Below, in pieces: positions 56,556 to 63,530 of a DNA stretch of 63,630 nt (positions are counted from its first letter, which is position 1; each line of letters opens with the position of its first letter). The DNA lies in NCBI GenBank assembly GCA_017645275.1, contig JAGCPH010000003.1, positions 1 through 63,630 of the forward strand. The letters run 5' to 3'. The stretch is from Bacteroidales bacterium (GTDB taxonomy: Bacteria; Bacteroidota; Bacteroidia; Bacteroidales; F082). The translations under genes and the position numbers were made by a program. A model generated the notes under the pieces. The model did not search any database and had not been told where the DNA came from. It saw only the letters and a list, made by a program, of their open reading frames with translations.

Positions 56556-58892
56556 TTATTGTTTTAAGATGCTTAAACGTGCGAATTTGAGCATGAGCAT
56601 CTTGTTGCCGCCCTCGTCGAAGTCGACGGAAGCCTTGCGGTTCGGGCCGAGACCCTCCACTTTGACTACCGTTCCCTGACCGAATTTCTGGTGGAGGACA
56701 CGCATGCCGGCTTGGATTTCGTCGGCGTCGGCAGGGATGAAATCACTTGGTGAGACCTTAGGATAAGAAGCCTGCGCTTTCGGAGTGCTCTGAGTACTCA
56801 CAGAACTCCGATTGTTTTCATATCTCTTATCTCCGCTGTATGTCCATGCTCCTCTGCTTGAGCTGAACGGGTTGAAGCTTCTATCTTCTTTTATCGTCGT
56901 TCCTCTGAAGTTGGCTCTCTTCGGGCGTTCGATGAGCTCGGGGTCGATCTCCTCAATGAAACGCGACGGCTCGCTGAGGGTGATGTTACCCCAACGGTAA
57001 CGGCTCTCAGCATAGCTGAGGATAAGCTTGGTCTCTGCTCTCGTCAATGCGACGTAGAACAGACGACGTTCCTCTTCGAGGTCTTCGCGAGTGCTCAACG
57101 ACTGTATGCCAGGGAAAAGGTTTTCCTCGAGTCCCACGATGTAAACGTAAGGAAACTCAAGGCCTTTCGCGCTGTGAATGGTCATCAGCGTGACATAGTC
57201 GGCGTTTTCGTCTTCTTTCTCGTCCTGGTCGGTGAGGAGTGCCACGTCTTCCATGAACTTCGGCAGGTTCACTGTCATCTGTTCGCCTGTCATCTCGTCT
57301 ACCTGTTTGTCGCTGAACTCCTGGATGGCATTTAAGAGCTCTTCGATGTTCTGCACGCGCATCACGCCGTCGGGACTCTCATCTTCCTTCAAAACCTTGA
57401 TGATTCCGACGGTCTCGGTGATGTGTTTCGCCAGCTCGAAGGCGTTCATCTTGTCGATTTGAGTCTGGAAGCTCTGTATCATGGTGACGAAGTTGCTTAG
57501 CTTGCTGACGGTTCCCATGTTGAACTCTGTCGATTGCTGGTTCAACGATGTCAAGACATCCCAAACGGTGCATTTGCGCTCGTCGGCGATGACCTGCAGC
57601 TTCTGTTTTGTTGTGTCACCTATGCCTCGTGCCGGATAGTTGATGATTCTCAGCAAAGCCTGTTCGTCGGTGGGGTTTATTGTCACGCGGAAGTAGGCGA
57701 GGAGGTCTTTCACCTCTTTACGGTCGTAGAACGAGAGGCCTCCATATATTTTATAAGGTATATCCTGCTTGCGGAGCGCCTCCTCAAGCGAACGCGACTG
57801 TGCATTTGTTCTGTACAGAATCACGAAGTCTTTGTTTGCCAACTGACGCGACATCTTGTATCCGAATATCGAGTTGGCGACGAGTGTGCCTTCCTCGTTG
57901 TCGGATGTGGCGCGCAGAAGCGTGATGAGTTCACCTTCTTCTTTATCTGACCACACGTTTTTCTTTATCTGGTCTTTGTTGTTGGCAATAACGCTGTTTG
58001 CCGCCTTCACAATGGTCTTGGTCGAGCGGTAATTCTGCTCGAGGCGGATGAGTCTCTGTTCAGGATAATCTATCTTGAAGTTCAGAATATTCTGGATGTT
58101 CGCACCACGGAAGCCGTATATCGACTGTGCGTCATCGCCCACCACGCAGATGTTTTCGCGCATGGCTGCAATACGTTTTATAATAAGGTATTGCGCGTAG
58201 TTGGTATCTTGGTACTCGTCGACTAGGATATACTCGAAGTGACGCTGGTATTTCAGTAGGATATCCGGAAAGTCGCGCAGCAACACGTTGGTGTTAAACA
58301 GTATGTCGTCGAAGTCCATGGCGTTGGCACGTTTCAGGCGGCTGTTGTACGTCTTGAAAATCTCTCCGATGAGCGGCTTGTTGGCTCGGCGGTCCTGCTC
58401 CTGAATCTCGGCGTTCTCGCAGTAGTCTTCCGGGGTGTATAGCGCTGACTTTGCCATCGAGATCCGGTGTAAGATATATTTTGCGGGATAAGCCTTGGTG
58501 TCTATTTCTCTTTCTTTTAAAATAGAATTGATGAGTGTCTTGGAGTCGTCGGTGTCGTAGATTGTAAATTCTGAGGTGTAGCCCAGGCTTGCCGCTTCGA
58601 TGCGCAGAATCCTCGCAAAGATAGAGTGGAACGTGCCCATCCACACGTTACGTGCGGCGCCCGGCTCGACGAGCTGCATGATGCGTTCTTTCATCTCCTT
58701 GGCGGCTTTGTTGGTAAACGTGAGCGCCATGATGCTGAACGGGTTGATGCCTTGCTCGATCATATATGCGATGCGGTGGGTGAGGGCACGGGTCTTGCCC
58801 GAGCCAGCTCCCGCGATGACCATCACTGGGCCTTCAATCGTCGTAACTGCCTCACGCTGAGGCTCATTCAAATATTTAAGGATGTCTGACAC
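56556..58892 (-). CDS. pcrA: Superfamily 1 DNA helicase, PcrA/UvrD type
   Basis: 778 residues. Motif I GAGSGKTRALTHRIAYM (~residues 28-44), Q-motif LNEPQREAV, motif II VDEYQDTN, motif III GDDAQSIYGFRGA, motif IV LEQNYRST, and motif VI VALTRAETKL. A Tudor-like C terminus (GMRVLHQKFGQGTVVKVEG) is typical of PcrA. ATP-dependent 3'-5' helicase in repair and replication-conflict clearance. The start is GTG 58892 (no ATG upstream in frame); the promoter box is only 19 bases away. Confidence 0.95.
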   Translation of the reverse strand: MSDILKYLNEPQREAVTTIEGPVMVIAGAGSGKTRALTHRIAYMIEQGINPFSIMALTFTNKAAKEMKERIMQLVEPGAARNVWMGTFHSIFARILRIEAASLGYTSEFTIYDTDDSKTLINSILKEREIDTKAYPAKYILHRISMAKSALYTPEDYCENAEIQEQDRRANKPLIGEIFKTYNSRLKRANAMDFDDILFNTNVLLRDFPDILLKYQRHFEYILVDEYQDTNYAQYLIIKRIAAMRENICVVGDDAQSIYGFRGANIQNILNFKIDYPEQRLIRLEQNYRSTKTIVKAANSVIANNKDQIKKNVWSDKEEGELITLLRATSDNEEGTLVANSIFGYKMSRQLANKDFVILYRTNAQSRSLEEALRKQDIPYKIYGGLSFYDRKEVKDLLAYFRVTINPTDEQALLRIINYPARGIGDTTKQKLQVIADERKCTVWDVLTSLNQQSTEFNMGTVSKLSNFVTMIQSFQTQIDKMNAFELAKHITETVGIIKVLKEDESPDGVMRVQNIEELLNAIQEFSDKQVDEMTGEQMTVNLPKFMEDVALLTDQDEKEDENADYVTLMTIHSAKGLEFPYVYIVGLEENLFPGIQSLSTREDLEEERRLFYVALTRAETKLILSYAESRYRWGNITLSEPSRFIEEIDPELIERPKRANFRGTTIKEDRSFNPFSSSRGAWTYSGDKRYENNRSSVSTQSTPKAQASYPKVSPSDFIPADADEIQAGMRVLHQKFGQGTVVKVEGLGPNRKASVDFDEGGNKMLMLKFARLSILKQ

Positions 58893-58910
58893 GTTTCAAA
58901 ATTTTCGATG

Positions 58911-58918
58911 CAAAGATA
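58911..58918 (-). promoter_or_regulatory. -7 box for pcrA
   Basis: Reverse-strand TATCTTTG (58918-58911), giving a very short leader before the GTG at 58892. Confidence 0.55.
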
Positions 58919-58950
58919 AGAATTTTTTACATCGAAAAACACGAAAAATA

Positions 58951-59355
58951 CTAAAATTTCATCTCCAGATTCACCTTCACATCCGGATGCAGCGATTTTC
59001 CGACCGGGCAGGTGTCAGCGGCGCGTTTAAGCATTGCCTTCTGGGCGTCGGTGTAGTCGTTTTTCGGGAAGGTGATGGTGATGTCAATCTGTCCGATGCG
59101 GCGCGGGTCGGCGGCCATGGTCTTCTGAATCTCGTAGGTGGTGCCATCGATGTTGAAGCCCTTGCTCTGTGCTGTGATTCCCATGATGGTCATCATGCAG
59201 CCAGCCAGCGCAGCGCATGCCAAATCGGTAGGAGAGAAGGCCTCGCCCTTGCCGTGGTTGTCGGTTGGAGCATCAGTGATTATAGTATTCCCCGATTGCA
59301 AATGCGTCATCTCATTGCGCAAATTGCCCTTGTAAGTTCCTTTAATTGTTGCCAT
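58951..59355 (-). CDS. OsmC family protein
   Basis: 134 residues. OsmC/Ohr fold with both redox-active cysteines: the first in FSPTDLACAALAGCMMTIMG (~residues 41-60), the second in RAADTCPVGKSLHPDVKVN. This family reduces organic hydroperoxides. The short YhfA-like form is the closest description; the exact substrate is open. Monocistronic, with a promoter at 59379. Confidence 0.9.
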   Translation of the reverse strand: MATIKGTYKGNLRNEMTHLQSGNTIITDAPTDNHGKGEAFSPTDLACAALAGCMMTIMGITAQSKGFNIDGTTYEIQKTMAADPRRIGQIDITITFPKNDYTDAQKAMLKRAADTCPVGKSLHPDVKVNLEMKF

Positions 59356-59378
59356 GATTATAAGTATAATGATTTTTG

Positions 59379-59386
59379 CAAAGATA
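59379..59386 (-). promoter_or_regulatory. -7 box for osmC-like gene
   Basis: Reverse-strand TATCTTTG (59386-59379), 24 bases upstream of the ATG at 59355. Confidence 0.55.
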
Positions 59387-59469
59387 CAAAATTTTTACCG
59401 TCGTCCCATAAATGTTGTTCGTTAGTTTAAAAAAGTTTCCAAAAATTTCATTTTATTCCAAAAACTTTG

Positions 59470-59477
59470 TAATTTTG
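59470..59477 (+). promoter_or_regulatory. -7 box for the structured RNA / methyltransferase cassette
   Basis: TAATTTTG followed by C is a perfect TAnnTTTG box, 91 bases before the first helix of the structured RNA and 341 bases before the methyltransferase ATG. No -33 TTG lies at 19-20 bases. Confidence 0.55.
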
Positions 59478-59560
59478 CAAAGTTAACAATGATAATTTTA
59501 AGAAATAGCAAAGTAAAACAAATATAACATATTGTAAAACAAAGCATTAGCTATTATTTC

Positions 59561-59736
59561 GCGTTTAGCCAAGAGCCTCGCAAACTATTTGGAAATAAAC
59601 AATTAGAAATAATATCTGGCAGTCTTCCTAATGGAAGCTCCTACCGACTAAATAAGGCTAAGCTTGCATCAAACAGATGTAAGCATCTTATTTGTCGGTA
59701 GAGGTTTCCGTGCGAGGCCGCCTCTAAGCTAAACGC
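59561..59736 (+). ncRNA. Structured leader or ncRNA upstream of the methyltransferase gene
   Basis: A noncoding 176-nt segment folds by eye into nested helices. P1: GCGTTTAGC (59561-59569) with GCTAAACGC (59728-59736). P2: GCCTCGCA (59575-59582) with TGCGAGGC (59711-59718). P3: CTACCGAC-AAATAAG (59641-59656, one bulged T) with CTTATTT-GTCGGTAG (59687-59701). P4: GCTTGCATC/GATGTAAGC (59662-59670/59676-59684) with loop AAACA. P5: CTTCC/GGAAG (59624-59628/59633-59637) with loop TAAT. All but one pair in P4 are Watson-Crick. It lies in the 5' region of the methyltransferase gene and could be cis-regulatory or an independent RNA. No known riboswitch class was recognised. Confidence 0.75.
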
Positions 59737-59776
59737 AATAAGAGTAAGTCTTGCATCTTTTTCTTTTTGCGTTTGC
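59728..59776 (+). promoter_or_regulatory. Alternative pairing segment competing with helix P1
   Basis: The 3' strand of P1, extended (GC-T-AAACGCAA, 59728-59738), is complementary to TTGCGTTTGC at 59767-59776, ten pairs with one bulged T. This helix and P1 exclude each other. It would abut the hairpin before the start codon. A weak six-pair hairpin (59735-59754) followed by TTTTTCTTTTT (59758-59768) in the loop might act as an attenuator. Confidence 0.5.
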
Positions 59777-59807
59777 GGATTGATAGCATTGCAAAATCTA
59801 TCAATCC
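59777..59807 (+). promoter_or_regulatory. Hairpin immediately before the methyltransferase start codon
   Basis: GGATTGATAG (59777-59786) pairs perfectly with CTATCAATCC (59798-59807) over an 11-base loop. It ends three bases before the ATG at 59811, so it would occupy the ribosome-binding region when folded. Confidence 0.7.
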
Positions 59808-59810
59808 ATT

Positions 59811-60893
59811 ATGGCAGGGAATGGCAATCTTAATGTAGCAAATAAGGCTAAAAAGGATGAGTTTTATACTCAATTGCCTGATATTGAAAATGAATTGCGG
59901 CATTACAAGAAACATTTTAAAGATAAAACAGTGTTTTGTAATTGTGATGATCCATATGAAAGCAATTTCTTCAAATACTTTGCAATGAATTTCAATCAGT
60001 TGGGATTGAAAAAACTAATAGCCACCTGCTATTCGGAGTCGTTTGTGGCTGGAAAACAATTGGCCCTGTTTGACGATTCACCACAAGAAAAGTCAAAGAC
60101 TAGTGTTCCACATAAAATCATAATAACGGAGGTTACAGATCTTAATGGAGATGGAGCGACTAATTTAGCTGATGTTGAATGGTTGATTAAAAATGACAAA
60201 AATGTTCTTACTCGTTTAAATGGTGATGGCGATTTCCGCTCAGATGAATGTGTGGAATTATTAAAAGAAGCTGATATAGTTGTAACAAATCCGCCTTTTT
60301 CATTGTTTCGCGAATATGTTGCTCAATTGATGAAATATGAAAAGAAGTTTTTAATTATTGGTAATGAAAATAATGTAACATACAAAGAGATCTTTCCATT
60401 ATTAATGAACAACACTATATGGCTTGGATGTAAATCTGGATCACAACAATTTGAAGTGCCAATGAGTTTTGAAAAAAACAATACCTATATCAAAGAAGGA
60501 CGCAAATATGCTAAATTTGGAAATATCTGTTGGTTTACCAATCTTGATCATAATAAAAGGCATGATAAACTGGATCTTTATAAGCACTATACACCTGAAG
60601 ATTATCCAACTTATGATAATTATGCTGCTATAGAGGTTGGTAGGGTTTCGGATATTCCTTGTGATTATGACGATATCATGGGTGTCCCCATTACATTTAT
60701 GCAAATATATAATCCAGATCAGTTTGAAATATTGGGAATAACAGATCGGGGGGATGAATATGGTTTAAAAACCAAAGAATACACCAAATATGATACTCCT
60801 AAATATGGAGATTTGAATAGACGGGCAACTTATTGGGTAAATGGTGAGTTGAAACCGACATTTGCTAAATTATTAATCCGCAAGAAACATTAA
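59811..60893 (+). CDS. Adenine-specific DNA methyltransferase, EcoRI family
   Basis: 360 residues. The N-terminal AKKDEFYTQLPDIENEL (~13-29) and FCNCDDPYESNFFKYFAMNF match the EcoRI methyltransferase family. Catalytic motif IV is TNPPF (159-163) in VVTNPPFSLFREYV. Residues 110-121 (DLNGDGATNLAD) fit a calcium-binding EF-hand/dockerin loop. It transfers methyl from SAM to N6 of adenine; M.EcoRI acts on GAATTC but the target here is unknown. The gene is more AT-rich than its flanks. The next gene (DUF262-HNH) starts 3 bp after its stop. No EcoRI-like nuclease is seen. Confidence 0.88.
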   Translation: MAGNGNLNVANKAKKDEFYTQLPDIENELRHYKKHFKDKTVFCNCDDPYESNFFKYFAMNFNQLGLKKLIATCYSESFVAGKQLALFDDSPQEKSKTSVPHKIIITEVTDLNGDGATNLADVEWLIKNDKNVLTRLNGDGDFRSDECVELLKEADIVVTNPPFSLFREYVAQLMKYEKKFLIIGNENNVTYKEIFPLLMNNTIWLGCKSGSQQFEVPMSFEKNNTYIKEGRKYAKFGNICWFTNLDHNKRHDKLDLYKHYTPEDYPTYDNYAAIEVGRVSDIPCDYDDIMGVPITFMQIYNPDQFEILGITDRGDEYGLKTKEYTKYDTPKYGDLNRRATYWVNGELKPTFAKLLIRKKH

Positions 60894-60896
60894 ATT

Positions 60897-61997
60897 ATGG
60901 AAATAAAGTTTACAGAAATCAGCATCCATGACCTTGTGGAAGGTTATGAAAATAATGATGAAAACGGAGTACGCGCTTATGGCGGCTTGTTGGATATTCG
61001 TCCACCATATCAACGCGAATTTATATATAAACCTGAGCAACAACAGGCAGTTATACGTACCGTGGCAAAAGACTTCCCTCTTAATGTGATGTATTGGGCT
61101 AAACGAGAAGATGGTACATTCGAAGTTATTGATGGTCAACAACGTACTCTCTCTATATGTGAATATTTAGACGGAAACTTTTCAGTGGTATTTGAGGGAG
61201 ATAAGAATCCTTATGGTTTTAACAATTTACCAGCCGACCGTCAAAAACGCATATTGGATTATAAACTTACTGTGTATATTTGTACAGGGAGTCCGAGTGA
61301 AAAGCTGGACTGGTTCCGTACAATCAACATTGCAGGCGAAAAACTTACTGATCAAGAGATGCGTAATGCAGTATATGCTGGTAGCTTCGTGACGGAGGCC
61401 AAACGCAAGTTTAGTAAAAGTAATTGCGTTGCATATCAGATGGGGAATCGATATCTTGGTGGCAGCTGTATCCGTCAGGATTATCTTGAAACAGTGATAT
61501 CTTGGATTAATGATGGAAAGATATCAGAATATATGTCGTCGCATCAACATGATCCAAATTCAGATGAGTTATGGCTTTATTTTCAAAATGTCATAAACTG
61601 GGTACAAGCCAAGTTTCCGAAGTATCGCAAAGAGATGAAAGGTGTGGCTTGGGGCGAGCTATATAACGTCCACAAATATGATAAACTTGATGCCAATGAA
61701 CTTGAAAATCGTATATCAAAACTTATGCAAGATAGTGATGTTCAAAGAAAAGCTGGTATCTATGCTTATGTTCTTGATGGCGACGAACATCATTTGGGTA
61801 TCCGTGCTTTTGATGACAACACCAAACGTGAAGTTTATGAAAAACAAAAAGGTGTTTGCCCAATATGTCACAAACATTTCGAGATAGAGCAAATGGAGGC
61901 AGACCACATCACACCTTGGCATCTTGGCGGCAAAACCATCGCCGAAAACTGCCAGATGCTCTGTAAAGAATGCAATAGGAGAAAAAGCGGAAAATAA
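60897..61997 (+). CDS. DUF262-HNH nuclease-like protein
   Basis: 366 residues. The N-terminal DUF262 (ParB/Srx-like, NTP-binding) has PPYQREFIY (36-44) and the hallmark IDGQQRT (78-84). A C-terminal HNH domain occupies 321-363: CPIC (321-324), ADHITPWHLGG (335-345), Asn351 and CKEC (356-359), a zinc-stabilised HNH fold. DUF262 occurs in GmrS, BrxU and SspE, where it couples nucleotide hydrolysis to sensing of modified DNA, usually joined to DUF1524. Here a plain HNH replaces DUF1524. It probably cuts DNA in a modification-dependent way, but this is inferred. Translationally linked to the methyltransferase gene. Confidence 0.85.
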   Translation: MEIKFTEISIHDLVEGYENNDENGVRAYGGLLDIRPPYQREFIYKPEQQQAVIRTVAKDFPLNVMYWAKREDGTFEVIDGQQRTLSICEYLDGNFSVVFEGDKNPYGFNNLPADRQKRILDYKLTVYICTGSPSEKLDWFRTINIAGEKLTDQEMRNAVYAGSFVTEAKRKFSKSNCVAYQMGNRYLGGSCIRQDYLETVISWINDGKISEYMSSHQHDPNSDELWLYFQNVINWVQAKFPKYRKEMKGVAWGELYNVHKYDKLDANELENRISKLMQDSDVQRKAGIYAYVLDGDEHHLGIRAFDDNTKREVYEKQKGVCPICHKHFEIEQMEADHITPWHLGGKTIAENCQMLCKECNRRKSGK

Positions 61998-62028
61998 CAA
62001 TCTTGATTAATAATACAATAATGTAATT

Positions 62029-62056
62029 GCAGAGACGATGTGCACATCGTCTCTGC
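62029..62056. repeat. Family-A REP-like palindrome between DUF262-HNH and RAYT genes
   Basis: A perfect 28-bp palindrome (GCAGAGACGATG-TGCA-CATCGTCTCTGC read as two arms). It shares its core with the copies inside the RAYT gene 430 bp downstream. Confidence 0.85.
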
Positions 62057-62172
62057 GTGTTTTACATCCTGGCCTCATTCCATGAATTGTTAATTTTTTT
62101 TAACATTTCTTTCATATTTCTGCAATTTGTGTTAAAAATTGTTAAAAACCAAAAATCAATGTTTTTTTGCTA

Positions 62173-62180
62173 TATTTTTG
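62173..62180 (+). promoter_or_regulatory. -7 box for the RAYT gene
   Basis: TATTTTTG followed by C, 18 bases before the ATG at 62199. It supports that start over the longer open frame. Confidence 0.6.
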
Positions 62181-62198
62181 CAAAAAAATGGTTCCAAT

Positions 62199-62795
62199 AT
62201 GGCAATTTCAGACACAAAATTTCATAATAAATATCGTATTCAATCAACACGTGCAGAATGGCATGATTATAACGGCGGGTTGTATCATGTCACACTGTGT
62301 ACAAAAAATAGAGAACATTATTTTGGAGAAATCGCAGATGGTATTATGCATTTGTCTGAAATAGGGGAATATGCAGATGAACAATTTCGTAATGTCAACA
62401 ATCATTATCCGTATGCAGAAATCCCATTGTTTGTGATAATGCCCAATCATATTCATTGCATAACATTAATCAATGGTGTTGACAATGTGGTAGAGACGAT
62501 GTGCACATCGTCTCTACCACCATCATCGTGCACATCGTCTCTGCCGAATCGTTGGAAATCCGAAACGATTGACAAAAACATGCAAAACATATCGTTGCAT
62601 CGGGGCAAATTATCAACGGTGATAGGTGGTTTGAAACGCGCTGTAACACATTATGCAAACGAAAATAAAATCCGTTTTGGTTGGCAACCGAGGTTTTATG
62701 ACAGTATCATCAAAAACAATGCCGATTTGCAAAATATTGTAAGGTATATTGAAAATAATGTAATCAATTGGAAATCTGATAAATCCTGTTGTTGA
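62199..62795 (+). CDS. REP-associated tyrosine transposase (RAYT, Y1/IS200-like)
   Basis: 198 residues. HUH motif MPNHIHCI (81-88, His84/His86), GLYHVTLCTKNREHYFG start, GKLSTVIGGLKRAVTHYAN, WQPRFYDSIIKNNADL and the catalytic Tyr183 in RYIENNV are all RAYT hallmarks. RAYTs are single-copy, domesticated relatives of IS200 transposases that act on REP palindromes. Residues ~97-116 (VVETMCTSSLPPSSCTSSLP) are the translation of family-A palindromes and lie between the HUH motif and the C-terminal part, where an insertion is tolerated. No IS-type terminal ends flank the gene. It is AT-rich and stands next to the methyltransferase cassette. Confidence 0.9.
   Translation: MAISDTKFHNKYRIQSTRAEWHDYNGGLYHVTLCTKNREHYFGEIADGIMHLSEIGEYADEQFRNVNNHYPYAEIPLFVIMPNHIHCITLINGVDNVVETMCTSSLPPSSCTSSLPNRWKSETIDKNMQNISLHRGKLSTVIGGLKRAVTHYANENKIRFGWQPRFYDSIIKNNADLQNIVRYIENNVINWKSDKSCC
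62487..62545. repeat. Family-A palindromes inside the RAYT gene
   Basis: A perfect 34-bp palindrome (62487-62520; arms GTGGTAGAGACGATGTG and CACATCGTCTCTACCAC) is followed by a second, partial copy (62521-62545, sharing GTGCACATCGTCTCT). The two are read in frame as VETMCTSSLPPSSCTSSLP. Confidence 0.9.
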
Positions 62796-62826
62796 AAAAA
62801 TATTTCAAAATTTTTTTAAAAAAATG

Positions 62827-62856
62827 TTGGGCGTATTAAAAAATGTAGTAATTTTG
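62827..62856 (+). promoter_or_regulatory. Promoter of the rpsL (str) operon
   Basis: TTG (62827-62829) and TAATTTTG (62849-62856) are spaced 19 bases apart, both at consensus. The start codon is 264 bases downstream, so the leader is long. Confidence 0.75.
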
Positions 62857-62893
62857 CAGCCCGAAAAAGGTAGTAAATGTTGCCTCATTTACA

Positions 62894-63021
62894 ATAGAAA
62901 GGGACCTGATAAGTAAAACGTAATAGGTCCATTCGCCGTAAGTCAGTGAGAGTCAAATAGTTAGACAACGGCGTGTTTTGATACAAAAGTCGGTAGTGTG
63001 ACTTATCAAATCCCCTTCTAT
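62894..63021 (+). ncRNA. Structured 5' leader of the str operon
   Basis: ATAGAAAGGGA (62894-62904) pairs with TCCCCTTCTAT (63011-63021, one mismatch). TGATAAGT (62907-62914) pairs with ACTTATCA (63001-63008). CGCCGT (62934-62939) pairs with ACGGCG (62968-62973) inside. An alternative hairpin GGACCT/AGGTCC (62902-62907/62925-62930) uses bases of the first helix. This fits a ribosomal-protein autoregulatory leader or attenuator, or a 6S-like RNA. The region 62796-62848 holds only AT-rich DNA. Confidence 0.65.
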
Positions 63022-63119
63022 GTGCAATTTCCAACAGTTTATTTATCTTTTTTGAGATAAAAAAGAAAGAAATTTCTATATAAACAACATAAAAAAGTAA
63101 AATTAAAAGTAATTAAAGA

Positions 63120-63509
63120 ATGCCAACGATTCAACAGTTAGTCCGCAAAGGACGTCAGAAATTGGAAGACAAGAGTAAATCTCCTGCCTTGGATTCTTGC
63201 CCACAGCGCCGCGGCGTGTGTGTCCGTGTTTATACCACGACACCTAAAAAGCCTAATTCGGCAATGCGTAAGGTCGCTAGAGTCCGTCTGACAAATCAGA
63301 AGGAAGTCAACGCCTACATCCCAGGCGAAGGCCACAACTTACAGGAGCACTCAATCGTCATGATTAGAGGAGGCCGTGTGAAGGATCTTCCAGGTGTACG
63401 TTATCACATCATCCGCGGTGCATTGGATACCGCCGGTGTCGACGGCCGCCGTCAGCGCAGATCAAAATACGGTGCAAAGCGTCCTAAAAAAGCAGCAGCA
63501 AAGAAGTAA
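63120..63509 (+). CDS. rpsL: 30S ribosomal protein S12
   Basis: 129 residues. [20 protein letters not shown] at the N terminus, the decoding-centre loop [17 protein letters not shown] and [17 protein letters not shown] are conserved. The lysines associated with streptomycin sensitivity (in KKPNS and in GRVKDLPG) are unaltered. A lysine/alanine-rich tail follows. First gene of the str operon. Confidence 0.98.
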   Translation: MPTIQQLVRKGRQKLEDKSKSPALDSCPQRRGVCVRVYTTTPKKPNSAMRKVARVRLTNQKEVNAYIPGEGHNLQEHSIVMIRGGRVKDLPGVRYHIIRGALDTAGVDGRRQRRSKYGAKRPKKAAAKK

Positions 63510-63530
63510 AAATCAGTAAATGCTTAAGAA

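Noticed and set aside
55497-56567. Long forward open frame opposite murA and DUF4290
   Set aside because: It covers two well-supported reverse genes, has highly hydrophobic low-complexity translation and no family motifs; it is an antisense shadow.
59561-59736. Retron-type ncRNA (terminal inverted repeats around hairpins)
   Set aside because: The P1 ends resemble retron a1/a2 repeats, but no reverse transcriptase gene lies nearby; the following genes are a methyltransferase and DUF262-HNH.
59811-61997. Classical EcoRI-type restriction-modification pair
   Set aside because: The methyltransferase is of that family, but the partner is a DUF262-HNH protein with no resemblance to the EcoRI endonuclease.
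62029-62056. Rho-independent terminator of the DUF262-HNH gene
   Set aside because: The palindrome is followed by GTGTTTTAC, not a proper T-run, and matches the dispersed repeat family. A weak terminator role is not excluded.
62139-62198. Longer start for the RAYT
   Set aside because: The region contains the -7 box, and family sequence begins after ATG 62199.
62029-62545. CRISPR-like array near the RAYT gene
   Set aside because: The similar sequences are self-complementary palindromes without regular spacing or spacers, and no cas genes are present.
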